Source of the DNA: Endomychus coccineus
Taxonomy: Eukaryota > Arthropoda > Insecta > Coleoptera > Endomychidae
NCBI GenBank assembly: GCA_958510875.1
Contig: OY294067.1
Span: forward strand, 253,719,736 to 253,783,735
Reading direction: 5' to 3'
DNA: 64,000 nt
Shown here piece by piece: positions 36,601-44,427 of this stretch. Position numbers and translations under genes: made by a program. The notes below the pieces were generated by a model that ran no database searches, had not been told where the DNA came from, and saw nothing but the letters and a program-made list of their open reading frames with translations. Position 1 is the first letter of the stretch; each line of letters starts with the position of its first letter.

Positions 36601-37142
36601 ATTATATATGATACAATAATTCTATCCAATTTGGACGTTATTGCTATTAATACTATACTAATGAGATGAAGAAAAATTGCGAAATTTTTATGACATTTCT
36701 CGTCGCTTCAGGGCTTTAGAACATAGAGATAGTACCACAGTTGAGGAAAAATGGGCAAAATCTAATTATTGGGGAATTGTTTTCAGGCTGTTCTTCTAAT
36801 TATTCCCACTTACGGCAAGTTTTTGTCCACTTCACTGGGAAGTAGGTTACCGCTACTTTTCATATTTGGATAATAATATCGCTTGGGTGCGATAGGTGTA
36901 TAGTAGGAAGGATAGTATGTTCTTCCATATCTTGATGTTCGACTTCCGGCACTTATCAAGGATTGGTTATCGGTTTCCTCACCGGCGCTATCTAATTCCC
37001 GTAAAGGTTTTCTGATAGGGGTGTAACTTTCAGCCAGTAATATACGTAATCGTGAAACAGCCTCCCTGTATGCATTGTCCGCGTAATCGGGCTTTCTTCT
37101 ATACTCCATCTTCGGCAAACTGGTTTTCCTGAAAATCGACAT
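18640..37142 (-). CDS. SDCCAG8: SDCCAG8-like centrosomal coiled-coil protein, about 12 exons
   Basis: Probable centrosome/basal-body scaffold. Exons in transcript order: 37142 or 37109-36814, about 36242-36187, 34185-34077, 34017-33868, 32913-32687, 30446-30230, 30166-29950, 27702-27464, 24038-23891, 23281-23164, 22405-22290 and 19530-18640. From 36242 to 23164 all junctions are GT-AG and in phase. Similarity to vertebrate SDCCAG8 shows in AVSRLRILLAESYT near the N-terminus, YIEQLEKESRFC followed by ELSSLLSKVKDVISENE, the long EALLSKLKDKE...EQAHYEKN...KDELERQ segment (exon 6), and MIKSQNQLMDKLS near the end of the rod. Heptad-rich coiled coil fills about residues 110-540. The last exon adds about 296 residues unlike the family: S/T/P/Q-rich, then a repetitive Q-Q-Y tail. 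Two joins are unresolved, exon 1 to 2 and exon 10 to 11 (phase conflict). Estimated length is about 900 residues, against about 713 in human. Confidence 0.75.
18790..19150 (-). repeat. Coding minisatellite: Q-Q-Y octapeptide repeat
   Basis: Inside the last exon of the SDCCAG8-like gene, QQY recurs 11 times, mostly with period 8 (QQYGAAPx, QQYPTDHD, QQYAVDPA). A 24-residue (72-bp) unit is present twice almost identically, followed by a partial third, around 18860-19010. The tail is rich in Q, Y, D, P and A with few charged K/R, a prion-like, probably disordered composition. The frame is kept through all copies. Confidence 0.85.
19536..22289. other. Last intron of the SDCCAG8-like gene
   Basis: About 2.75 kb. 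Apart from the family A repeat at 19950-20500 I see only AT-rich sequence with short chance frames. Confidence 0.4.
19950..20500. repeat. Family A repeat, copy 2
   Basis: It shares GATCGCTGCAGCGATTTTGA, AATTTTCCAGTTGCG-like and AGGAAGCGTTTCTGAAAAAA landmarks, in the same order, with 10230-10970. It is degenerate and non-coding. Confidence 0.5.
22406..23163. other. Intron of the SDCCAG8-like gene
   Basis: No transposon end or exon was recognised. If the phase conflict between the flanking exons is real, a short extra exon could hide here. Confidence 0.3.
24064..25653. mobile_element. Non-autonomous hAT-type element with nested MITE
   Basis: The left end AAAGTGAGGCATTTATGAAA is mirrored by TTTCATATTTGCCTCACTTT at the right, and TAATCATT duplicates at 24056-24063 and 25654-25661. 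Subterminal DNA is rich in CATATTT motifs on both sides. Near 25340-25500 a + strand frame (HVAKRNKVTSERKKQPSISK) resembles the segment after the BED zinc finger of hAT proteins. No catalytic region remains. The 382-bp element at 24710 is inserted in it. The whole lies in an intron of the SDCCAG8-like gene. Confidence 0.65.
24710..25091. mobile_element. Mariner-type MITE, 382 bp, TA target
   Basis: CAGGGTGTGGCAAACTTTGA at the left end pairs with TACCCCACCCTG at the right. The arms continue through TCCATAACTCCTTTGAAA / TTTCAAAGGCGTTATAGAAC and GGTCAATGGTGGAC / GTCCACCATTGACC. TA lies immediately outside both ends (24708-24709 and 25092-25093). It is non-coding and nested in the 24064-25653 element. 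Confidence 0.8.
25662..27463. other. Intron of the SDCCAG8-like gene, unassigned
   Basis: No complete element was found. CAGAGCCGGAGAGAGCC at about 26815 looks like a hAT tip but has no partner. Confidence 0.35.
27866..28281. repeat. Direct repeat pair flanking a GC-richer insert
   Basis: TTCAGATCGACCAGT followed by TAGTTCCGGAnAGCT and CAGTGCAT occurs at about 27878 and again at about 28212, copies of about 85 bp about 330 bp apart. The sequence between them is GC-richer than its surroundings and ends in AATAATAATAG, like a short non-LTR or SINE tail. The second copy abuts the mariner element at 28284. Confidence 0.5.
28284..29213 (+). mobile_element. Internally deleted mariner element, 930 bp
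   Basis: CGAGGTCTGTCCCAAAAGTA at the left end and TACTTTTGGGACAGACCTCG at the right are perfect 20-bp inverted matches, with TA just outside each (28282-28283 and 29214-29215). The frame 28483-28785 encodes a mariner N-terminal paired-type region: RICIKFCFNLGKSCAETIEM, KTQIKEWYKRVKSG, SDPHSGRPSTG. After a deletion only the very C-terminal block (about 29041-29163, NGDYFEGC) is left, so the catalytic core is gone. It could still be mobilised in trans because both ends are intact. It lies in an intron of the SDCCAG8-like gene, on the opposite strand. Confidence 0.9.
29216..29706. other. Intron of the SDCCAG8-like gene, unassigned
   Basis: A weak echo of the 27866 repeat (CGACCAGTACCACTGCAGCT) occurs near 29408. 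Nothing else was recognised. Confidence 0.3.
29707..29732. mobile_element. 26-bp perfect palindrome, TIR-only micro-insertion
   Basis: CAAAGAGTTCTAT followed directly by its exact reverse complement. The 13-base half equals the tip of the MITE at 17288. It is flanked by GGGACGAG (29699-29706) and GGGAGGAG (29733-29740), a 7-of-8 match as expected for an aged 8-bp target duplication. Confidence 0.75.
30980..32626 (-). mobile_element. hAT element (ZMYM1-like transposase), internally deleted
   Basis: CAGTGGCGGCTCGTGAA at the left end pairs with CGAGGAGCCGCCACTG at the right. The perfect 8-bp duplication ATTTTGGG is at 30972-30979 and 32627-32634. On the - strand, the N-terminal TTF-type zinc-finger region survives (LYYWSCLLF, then GYDDLKNVARVIDRHEISQEH, 32064-31762). 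So does the C-terminal hAT dimerisation domain (TIPVTSASVERSFSTFKRIK, 31500-31249). The catalytic middle is missing. A longer relative sits at 44428. It lies in an intron of the SDCCAG8-like gene, same strand. Confidence 0.9.
34227..34375. mobile_element. Mariner-type MITE, 149 bp
   Basis: GTGTAACATAAAGGTTGGGA near the left end is repeated inverted at the right (TCCCAACCTTTATGTTACAC; the innermost T varies). TA lies outside both ends. Arms are about 28 bp and the interior is non-coding. It lies just 3' of a splice acceptor side in the SDCCAG8-like gene's intron 2. Confidence 0.8.
34635..36117. mobile_element. Large foldback element, about 1.48 kb
   Basis: Nearly the whole element is two inverted arms of about 700 bp meeting near 35375. 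Paired landmarks include CCGCTAGAAAAGTTATG / CATAACTTTTCTAGCGG at the tips, TTTGTCGCCAAAATTTGAAT / ATTCAAATTTTGGCGACAAA, and GGAAAGTAGATGACTT / AAGTCATCTACTTTCC near the centre. There is no coding capacity. Exact ends and target duplication are not clear. With the 149-bp MITE it makes up most of the 2.0-kb intron 2 of the SDCCAG8-like gene and stops about 70 bp from the donor site. Confidence 0.85.
36244..36813. other. Intron 1 of the SDCCAG8-like gene
   Basis: It has a strong donor (GTAAGTGGG at 36813 downward). No transposon was recognised. No acceptor with a good pyrimidine tract fits the phase of the next exon. Confidence 0.4.
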
Positions 37143-37949
37143 GTAACTTACAAGTAGAGGATGAGAAAACTGTAACCAACAGTAAAAGTGAAACCCTCCG
37201 ATGAAAATGTCCCCTCAATCAAAGGCTAAACAAATTATATCTAATCGATAATAACCAACATTTATTTATAAATTTATAACTAGGGAGTCCAATATTAAGG
37301 TTGCATTGGCCAAAGAACAAACTAAATAGAAATTGATTTGAATTTTGTCAGTGGGCAAAATGTGAATGGCATCATTTGCACTTATAACGTAAATTAAATA
37401 AATTGAGTGATATTTCTGACATCCATCTTCATTTTTTCAAATGGAATTATGGTATTTTATTGAACCTTAAGGACAGCCGTAATTTCTGGTTATAAATAAA
37501 TATCACACGTATAAATTAAACCCGCAGTAGTGTGGTTCAATTTGATAGTTCTTGTGAAAGCGAATATCAGTATAACAAAAGTTTATATTATAGTGTGAAT
37601 AATTGCGAGTCAACCTGACAGTGGTGTCAGTATGCGTAGAGTATAATTTAACGTATTTCATTAGCTGCTTCTAAATCATTTCCAATATTTTTCCTGTTCC
37701 TACAATCACATTTAACCCGAGTCAACCCGACAGCAGGTGTCAGTATGAAACATAGAGTATAATTTAACGTCTTTCATTAGCTGCTTCTAAAAATCCTTTC
37801 CAATATCTTCCTGTTCCTACAATCATTTACATTTAACCCGCAGGAGTGTCCGAGAGCTATTTTGTTAACAAAAGTGAGGGTCAAGTTAACAATTTATTAC
37901 GGCTTTTTTAATAGTTGGTGTAGTTTTTAGTTCCATATAATCAATATTA
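37143..37949. other. 5' flank of the SDCCAG8-like gene
   Basis: TTTTCAG directly upstream of 37128 could be a splice acceptor, so a 5' non-coding exon may lie in this interval. No clear promoter motif is seen. Confidence 0.35.
37605..37835. repeat. Tandem repeat, about 115 bp x 2
   Basis: The string GAGTCAACC(T/C)GACAG, then AGAGTATAATTTAACGT, TTTCATTAGCTGCTTCTAAA and TTCCTGTTCCTACAATCA occurs twice in the same order. A weaker echo (AGAGTATAATCTTTCGTATT, CTGTTCCTACTATTTCATTA) is seen near 55118. Confidence 0.7.
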
Positions 37950-39115
37950 GTGCAGTCAAATGGGTATTTGAGATCGGAATCCTTGGAAAATGGACCGATT
38001 TTGATGGGACAAAGTGCATTCTCTTCGGAATTTTATCAGGAACAAAGTCTACCTCGTCTAAAGTTGCGCAAAAATGTTGCCTTGTATATAAACAATAAAT
38101 TAACAATTTAATTAGCGTATTTATGAGATTACATAAAAATTTATAAAAAATGATCGGGTAAAGACTATTTGTGGTCAGTGAACATATGAAAATAGTTAAA
38201 CAAGTAGTTGAATTAACTTCATTTGTTATAAACAAGTTATTTATTAACAAATAGATGAATTCGACCAAAACTACGAGTTTACAAATTATATTTATCAATA
38301 AATATAAGAATTTGACCAAAATGTCGAGTTTATAGTCGTTTTCTGCCAATTTTGGCCTTCTGAGTACGATTTTATTCCTATTATGGTCTTTAAATGCATA
38401 CATAAGCTTTTGAATGACTATAAATAAATTATTGATTAATAATTATTAGAATTTGAGCAAAATGTCGAGTTTATAGTCGTTTTCAACTAATTTTGGCCTC
38501 TTAAATTAATTTTAAAAACACTTTACAATTGGAATTTTGGCGCAATTCGTTTATTTATTAATAAATAATTTATTTATAACAATTAAAAAATTTATCTATG
38601 CATTTAAGGACTATAATAAGAATAAAATCGTACTTAAGAGGCCAAAATTAGCTGAAAACTACTATAAACTGGACATTTTGGTCAAATTCGTATATTTATT
38701 AATAAATATAATTTGCTTACAACAAATAAACAAATTAGCGGGTATACATTCGACGATATTGACGACAAAATCGAACTCAGAAGGCCAAAATTATTCGAAA
38801 ACGATCCTATACTAGTAGTTTTGGTCGAATTCGTCTATTTGTTTATAAATAAATTGTTCATAACAAATGAAGTTATTTCAACTACTTGTTTAACTATTTT
38901 CATATGTTCATGCACTGACCGAAAATAGTCTTTACCCGATCATTTTTTATGAATTTGTATGTAATCTCATAAATACGCTAATTAAAATTATAATTTATTG
39001 TTTATAAGCAATACAAAATTTTTACGCAACTTATACGAGGTAGACTTTGTTCTCGATAAAATTTCTAAGAGAAGGATTTCGAGATTTGGCCTATTTTATA
39101 CCCATTTGACTGCAC
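37950..39115. mobile_element. Foldback element with TA target, 1.17 kb
   Basis: GTGCAGTCAAATGGGTAT at the left end and ATACCCATTTGACTGCAC at the right are exact inverted tips, with TA outside each (37948-37949 and 39116-39117). Arms of more than 500 bp pair imperfectly about a centre near 38500. The arms give long mirrored open frames on opposite strands with the same peptides (for example KLAENDYKLDILVKF and KLAENYYKLDILVKF). They match no family I know and are probably a by-product of A/T-rich repeats. TA and tip form point to Tc1/mariner-type mobilisation. Confidence 0.85.
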
Positions 39116-39117
39116 TA

Positions 39118-40322
39118 TATGTTCAAAGACCAATACTTATACTAGAACAATGACTTATCTTTGTCCCATAAGGGCGGGATAGAATGTGATATAACCTTCC
39201 AGGAAAATCAAACAACCTAACTCGCTCATTAAATTCAAACAATGAATTGCTTTACATTTGCAAGAGGTTAGTTAAATATATTATGAATTATATGAATGAG
39301 AAATTGATTCCTTGAATGGGGGATTAACTTGGTTCTTTGAAATTCAATTAGTTTTTAATAATTTTCTAGTTCGGGTTGATATTGTGTTATTTATTATCAG
39401 AATCTTAATTCTGTAATTGTAGAATTTTGAATGTTTGTATATTAGACTGTATTTTGTTTGACTTGATATTACTAAAAAGTGAGATAAGTATTTGAATACA
39501 TAGTTCAAAATTGTTATTAAGAAATAGAATGATTACCTACTTTTCTATATGTATTCTAATTTTAAGAAGTAAACTTAATCTGGACAATGTCCTACCTCAC
39601 AGTAAACATAAATTTTATAAACTTCAGTTCGTAATGTTACAGACACATTTTCGCGGAATTTTTTTTTGAATATTCAACGTCATCAAGCAGATCCGACATT
39701 CACCTGTACTATCGGTATCACACTTCTGATTTTACATCAACCTCTGCAGGAGCATTGTGTTTGTATACTACTTTTGTAGTGGTCAGGTGCGTAAAAGTGC
39801 GATCAATACATTTATGATGCATAGGGATTGCCTTTTGCATTTATGCACTTTCGAATTTATGTATTGATAATACATTAATACATTCATATACAAACGTGTG
39901 GTAGCTGCCTTACATCTTGGCAGAAAATGGAGATGCACCTAAGTAGAGCCATGCAATTTTACATTAATCTCAGTGTTCATATTTGTTCTCTCTGTTACAT
40001 AGGTATTTATAATATCGAAAAAGTTGATCGAAATTTCGGAACATACTACTTTCTCAAGATGATTTGAGAAAAATATTAATTTAACCTTACAATTATAAGT
40101 AACCTTTTTCTTACAAAGATCATCAAAAACTTATATAATAGAACTCAACTTATAATACCTGAAGACCGCTTAGCGACCGGTCCAAGCCAAAATGCTCATT
40201 TAAGCACTTTATTTTTAAAGTATTACTTAAAGTGTACGGTGCAAATGGGCATAAATATCGAATGAATGGATTGTGAAACTTAACCATTTTTAATTCAAAA
40301 TGTACCTACTTAATAATGATTC
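39118..40322. other. Intergenic, nothing recognised
   Basis: AT-rich stretch with no supported gene or element. Confidence 0.35.
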
Positions 40323-40565
40323 TTGACACAGGTAAGAATTATATATAGATTCTCGGGAAATAGGTCCCATTATCACAAATGCTTATTTTTCGTCTTTAAA
40401 TACGTTTTCGTCTCACGATCATCATCAGAAGACATATCGATGTCTACAACGGGATTACTTAAAACTAATTGTATCAGCACAAAGCGTCCTTATCGCACCA
40501 ATTTCAATTGAAAATGCCCATGTCGCCAAAACGAACAGAAACACAAGTAATCGAAATTGACACAC
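40323..40565. mobile_element. Single arm of the 56741 MITE family
   Basis: It shares TCGGGAAATAG-type, GCTTATTTTTCGTCTTTA, ATCATCAGAAGAC, ACTAATTGTATCA and AAAGCGTCCTTATCGCACC landmarks with the left arm of 56741-57215, in the same order and orientation. The second arm is absent. Confidence 0.7.
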
Positions 40566-40849
40566 ATTAATGTATTGAGTTTAAGTATATGAAAATGTAT
40601 CAAGAATCCGCTGCTTAGCAGATTTTTTATAATATACGAAGTCATGTCAAGCAATGATTGTTTGTATTACGACTGAAACTAAAAAATATAACGCTCAAGT
40701 ATTCATTTTCGAACCAGATGTTAAATATTTATTAGGTAATCGAAAAAGGTTGTCAGAACTTATTAGAAATATTGCTATTTGAGCATTCTACCTAAAATAT
40801 ACTTTTAACATTATAAAGACGCATAAAGGAATTTGCAAGGGCTTTAATT

Positions 40850-41340
40850 AATTAAATTAGCATAAATCTGACTTAATGATTGAATGTCTGCTCTATGATT
40901 TACAGACTTGGAGTTACGTTTTATGTGAATCATCTCCAGAATAGATCTTTTATAATAATTGGTTTACTTAGTTAGAATATTAACATTTTTGTAATCGAAT
41001 TATGGTTGGTTAAAATCAAAACAGTGTTTAGCAAGGTTGGTGAAATTTTGCAAGTTTTTGTTTCTTGTACTATATTCTTGTAAATACTATTTAGAGATTC
41101 CTGTATAAGCACCATCGCAATCTAAACAATTTAATTTGTATACTGTGTGGGTTTGTTTATCTGTATGTATTTTATTTAGATTTGAAAAATATTTCCCAAC
41201 ACAGTTAGTAGGCTTATGCGCAACATTTATATCATACTTTGTTAAACATTTCTTAATTTTCTTCGAGGTTTCCGGAATGTATGATAATGTTATAAAAGTA
41301 TCTGTATTAATAATAATAAATAATAAATAATAAATAAATT
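40850..41340 (-). pseudogene. Penelope-like element, endonuclease part
   Basis: On the - strand the frame reads TFITLSYIPETSKKIKKCL, NVAHKPTNCV, then VYKLNCLDCDGAYTGISK: the linker, the Cys-x2-Cys pair and the start of the GIY-YIG endonuclease of Penelope-like elements. Downstream pieces in other frames continue the domain (LAKHCFDFN; then RSILEMIHIKRNSKSVNHRA near 40935). Stops and shifts make it dead. Its upstream half is at 42414-42660, across the inserted non-LTR piece. Confidence 0.75.
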
Positions 41341-41346
41341 TATTCG
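41312..41346. repeat. AAT/AAAT microsatellite tail
   Basis: A run of AATA/ATAA repeats sits exactly where the inserted non-LTR sequence meets the Penelope-like sequence on its 3' side. This is the kind of short-repeat tail that non-LTR retrotransposons leave. Confidence 0.55.
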
Positions 41347-42412
41347 CTCCCATAAATACATATGTTTACAATAGTTGCCAATACATTATTAATATTTTAT
41401 AGATAAATTATGATCCTTAAGGAGCAAATAAATTAAAAGTTTATTCACGAAGATCTCAAACGAGTTCTTGTATGTGAATCAAATTTAAGTTTTATAATAT
41501 AGATACAAATGGATTAAGATTAACAATTAATAATAATAATAATAATGTTTATTTACACATATATAATTGATACATGTTTATAACAGTTATTTCCTTGTAA
41601 ATAAACAGAACATATGTCACTTTAAGTATCAGATTGATACTTGTATGTGCGGTAATTACTATTTGGTAATTTATTTAGTAATGATGATGAACTTAACAAG
41701 AAATAATAGAAAATGTTCAAAAATATTAGTTATAGCTCTGGACTGTTACCAAGAAATCACAAAATAAGATGTGTCATATACTTTATCAGATACGAGTTTT
41801 CTTCTGTGTGTTCACAATACGTGAAAAACGATGAATGTAAAATAAAGTTGATTCTAGTATTTTTAGTTGTTTATCATTTCATGTATGTTTAATCTTGGAA
41901 TCTTTTTCATCCATACATTCAACTTACATTTAAACAAGCTTAATGAATTAACCGCTTTAATTTCAGGAGGTAGTTTATTATAAAATTTGGGTCCTAGATA
42001 TGTATGACATCGTTGTGCTATGGTCTTATCTATTTTTGGAATTTTAGCCTCCGTAAGCTTAGCACGTGTACTATATGGATGGTCAAAGGTTTGTAGCAAA
42101 TGTTTATTTTTATATTGCCATATCATTACAGCAGTAAAGAAAAGTTGCCTTAGGTCTTTTAATCTTGAGTGCGCATATAAGAGTTCTGTAGGGTATGTGT
42201 ACTGCTTACCATATATAATTTTCATAATCCATTTTTGCATTATTTGAAGCCGGTTTAGATAATTTTTAGTAGTACCTCCCCATGCCACAATGCCATAGTT
42301 AAGGTGAGGTTCTATTAAAGCTTGATACAAAATAATTAACTCCTTAATGTTTAGTACTTGTTTAAAAACTTTGAATTTATATATTAAACACCTTAGTCTT
42401 TTGATCAGATTA
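41346..42412 (-). mobile_element. 3'-truncated-type non-LTR insertion (RT C-terminus)
   Basis: The frame 42330-41863 on the - strand is a reverse-transcriptase C-terminal segment: ALIEPHLNYGIVAWGG, IMQKWIMKIIYGK, YTYPTELLYAHSRLKDLRQL, LPPEIKAVNSLSLFK. This matches the last part of ORF2 in CR1/Jockey/RTE-like elements, after the catalytic core. It is 5'-truncated, as is common, and followed by a 3' UTR and the AAT tail. It splits a Penelope-like element. Confidence 0.75.
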
Positions 42413-42413
42413 T

Positions 42414-42660
42414 TTATATGAAACCGTTTATGTTATTTATATATGACGTTCCATTATAGATTCTGTTTATTCTTTCTTTATGATGGGATTGAAAAATGTT
42501 TTTGGGTAGCCATTCATTTTCAGTGTAGGTATTAAGAACAATTTTTAAATTTTCGGGACGGTCCTCTGGGGTGAGACAATTTACCAGCGCGATCTGTAAG
42601 GCTGTTTTCAACACTTTATTTTTATAACTTGTTGGTGCAACTGACTTGATTGAAGATATT
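42414..42660 (-). pseudogene. Penelope-like element, region between RT and endonuclease
   Basis: The frame TALQIALVNCLTPEDRPENL followed by NEWLPKNIFQSHHKERINRIYN has the form of the segment just before the linker of Penelope-like elements. Together with 40850-41340 it forms one element interrupted by the insertion at 41346-42412. Confidence 0.55.
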
Positions 42661-43047
42661 GTTGAGATTATATTAAAATATACTCACACTTGGGTGAAAT
42701 CAATTTAATATCAGAATTTTAGCACTAGTACTTTTTAAAAAGCTTATCTCCTAAATTTCAGCAATGAAGCTTTCCATTTTTCACCAGAGCTAGTATGATG
42801 TTCTTCGGAGTGACATAAGGAATTCCAAAAAAGTTATACTTTGTGCTGAACGTTCTATTGGAATTCAAAGAATTTTTGAAAACCTTGAAGAATTTTTTTG
42901 AATGAAACGGCCTATATATTATTAAATAGTTGAAAGCACGATTGAATTCTGCGTCGACTGATATAAGATTTTCTGTATCCAATTTCAAAGGTTCTCGAGT
43001 TATGGATGAGGATTTTCCATAAAACGAATTCTTGAGAAATGATAGCA

Positions 43048-43107
43048 CCATAGTCAAAGGGTATACTTTGACTATGGATACATAGTCAAAGGGTATACTT
43101 TGACTAT
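43048..43107. mobile_element. 60-bp double TIR-only insertion with 8-bp TSD
   Basis: Two identical 28-bp near-palindromes (CATAGTCAAAGGG, then TATACTTTGACTATG) at 43048-43075 and 43080-43107 are separated by GATA. The perfect duplication GATAGCAC flanks the pair (43040-43047 and 43108-43115). The GATA between the units is the start of that same target string. The tips match the MITE at 2531. Confidence 0.8.
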
Positions 43108-43115
43108 GGATAGCA

Positions 43116-44427
43116 CTGTATTAAGTAGGCCAAGCATTAAAAAAAAAGCAATTGTCAAAAATTCTTGAAATGTCAGTATGAAGAATGAAATGCAGAATAA
43201 TTATTCTAATAGTGATATTTCGAACTTATTTTACATTCATGAAGAGTGTCGTCATAAAATTATAGAAAGAACTTGTCGTTTTTTCAACGAGAGCTGTCTG
43301 AACTTGCTTGCCCCAAAGGAACAAAACAAAATTCAAAAGAATAGAAACTCAATTTGTACAATTTGGAATTACGACAAATGAACATTAGCCGAAAAACCTC
43401 TAACCGAAAATGAAGAAACAAGTTGAATAAATTTCCACGCTTATACGCTATGAGTTCCATTCCAGCAGCTTCAAATGATTTGGAAATATTCAGAGCATCA
43501 ACAAATCAAAGAATTTTGAAAAACACAATTAATTCTTCATACTTTTGTTCGTTAATCATAATGTCAATATATGAGCATTGTAAATTGTTTAAGTTCAAGG
43601 ATCATTATAACTCTTTTATAGTTTATTCAAGGATCATGATCAGCTCACCTGATTTTCTTTCGTTTGTCAGGAGTGATTGATGAAAAGGCACGATTCGAAT
43701 ACAAGCTTCTTAGCCCTCCCAAACGCGGTCGCACCAAAAGCCCAGTGTTGGGCCGGGTTTTTTTAGCAGCTACGCCGGTGTTACTGTACATTGTGAGGGA
43801 TTCACTGCTAACTGAATAATGGTCTGAAGAACATCGAAGGTCCCTTTATAACCTACCCCGATCAATTTTGTTTATATAATTTATCGCGATATCCTCATGA
43901 CAACGAACTTGCTGCATGCAAATTTAGTATTAGAATTTATTTCCTGTAGTAACACCAAAAGCTTTGGAATTTATTAATTTATCTATGAATACTTGGTGCA
44001 CAGCGACACGAAGTCTGAATTTAATAAATATTGAGAAAACGGTAACATGAAGCGACAAAGTGTTCTCAATAAACTAGCTGTTGCCGGCGGGCTTCTCCCG
44101 CTGAACACCAACACGGCGCTTTGAGGTCCTTAAAGATTTGTTAGAGCCGCTGAGAAAAGTGACAATATTAGGCTGTCGACTCTGTGTCTCTTATTTGGCT
44201 AATGAAGGAATAACTTTATTGGTAAATCAAACCATCGAAACAGAGCTTCTACTTCCCCAAGTTTCAGAGCTGCCGAAACATCAGAAGAGTGCTATTCCAA
44301 ACGGAGTCACTCATATTCTACGCTGTGCTCTATCTTGGCTGATCTGAAATCCTTCCACATCACACTTTACATGAGCATAGTAAATGCCTCAGATTTTATA
44401 TTTCGTCTGAGGTAAATGCCATCATAC
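43116..44427. other. Unassigned stretch with unidentified open frames
   Basis: Frames at 43178-43381 (+) and 44138-44347 (+) are open but match no family I recognise and lack convincing exon borders. The block 43690-44340 is GC-richer than its neighbours and may be an undiagnosed repeat. Confidence 0.3.

Noticed and set aside
42758..43057. 99-codon open frame on the - strand
   Set aside because: It begins inside the 60-bp micro-insertion, has no recognised motif and no exon border.
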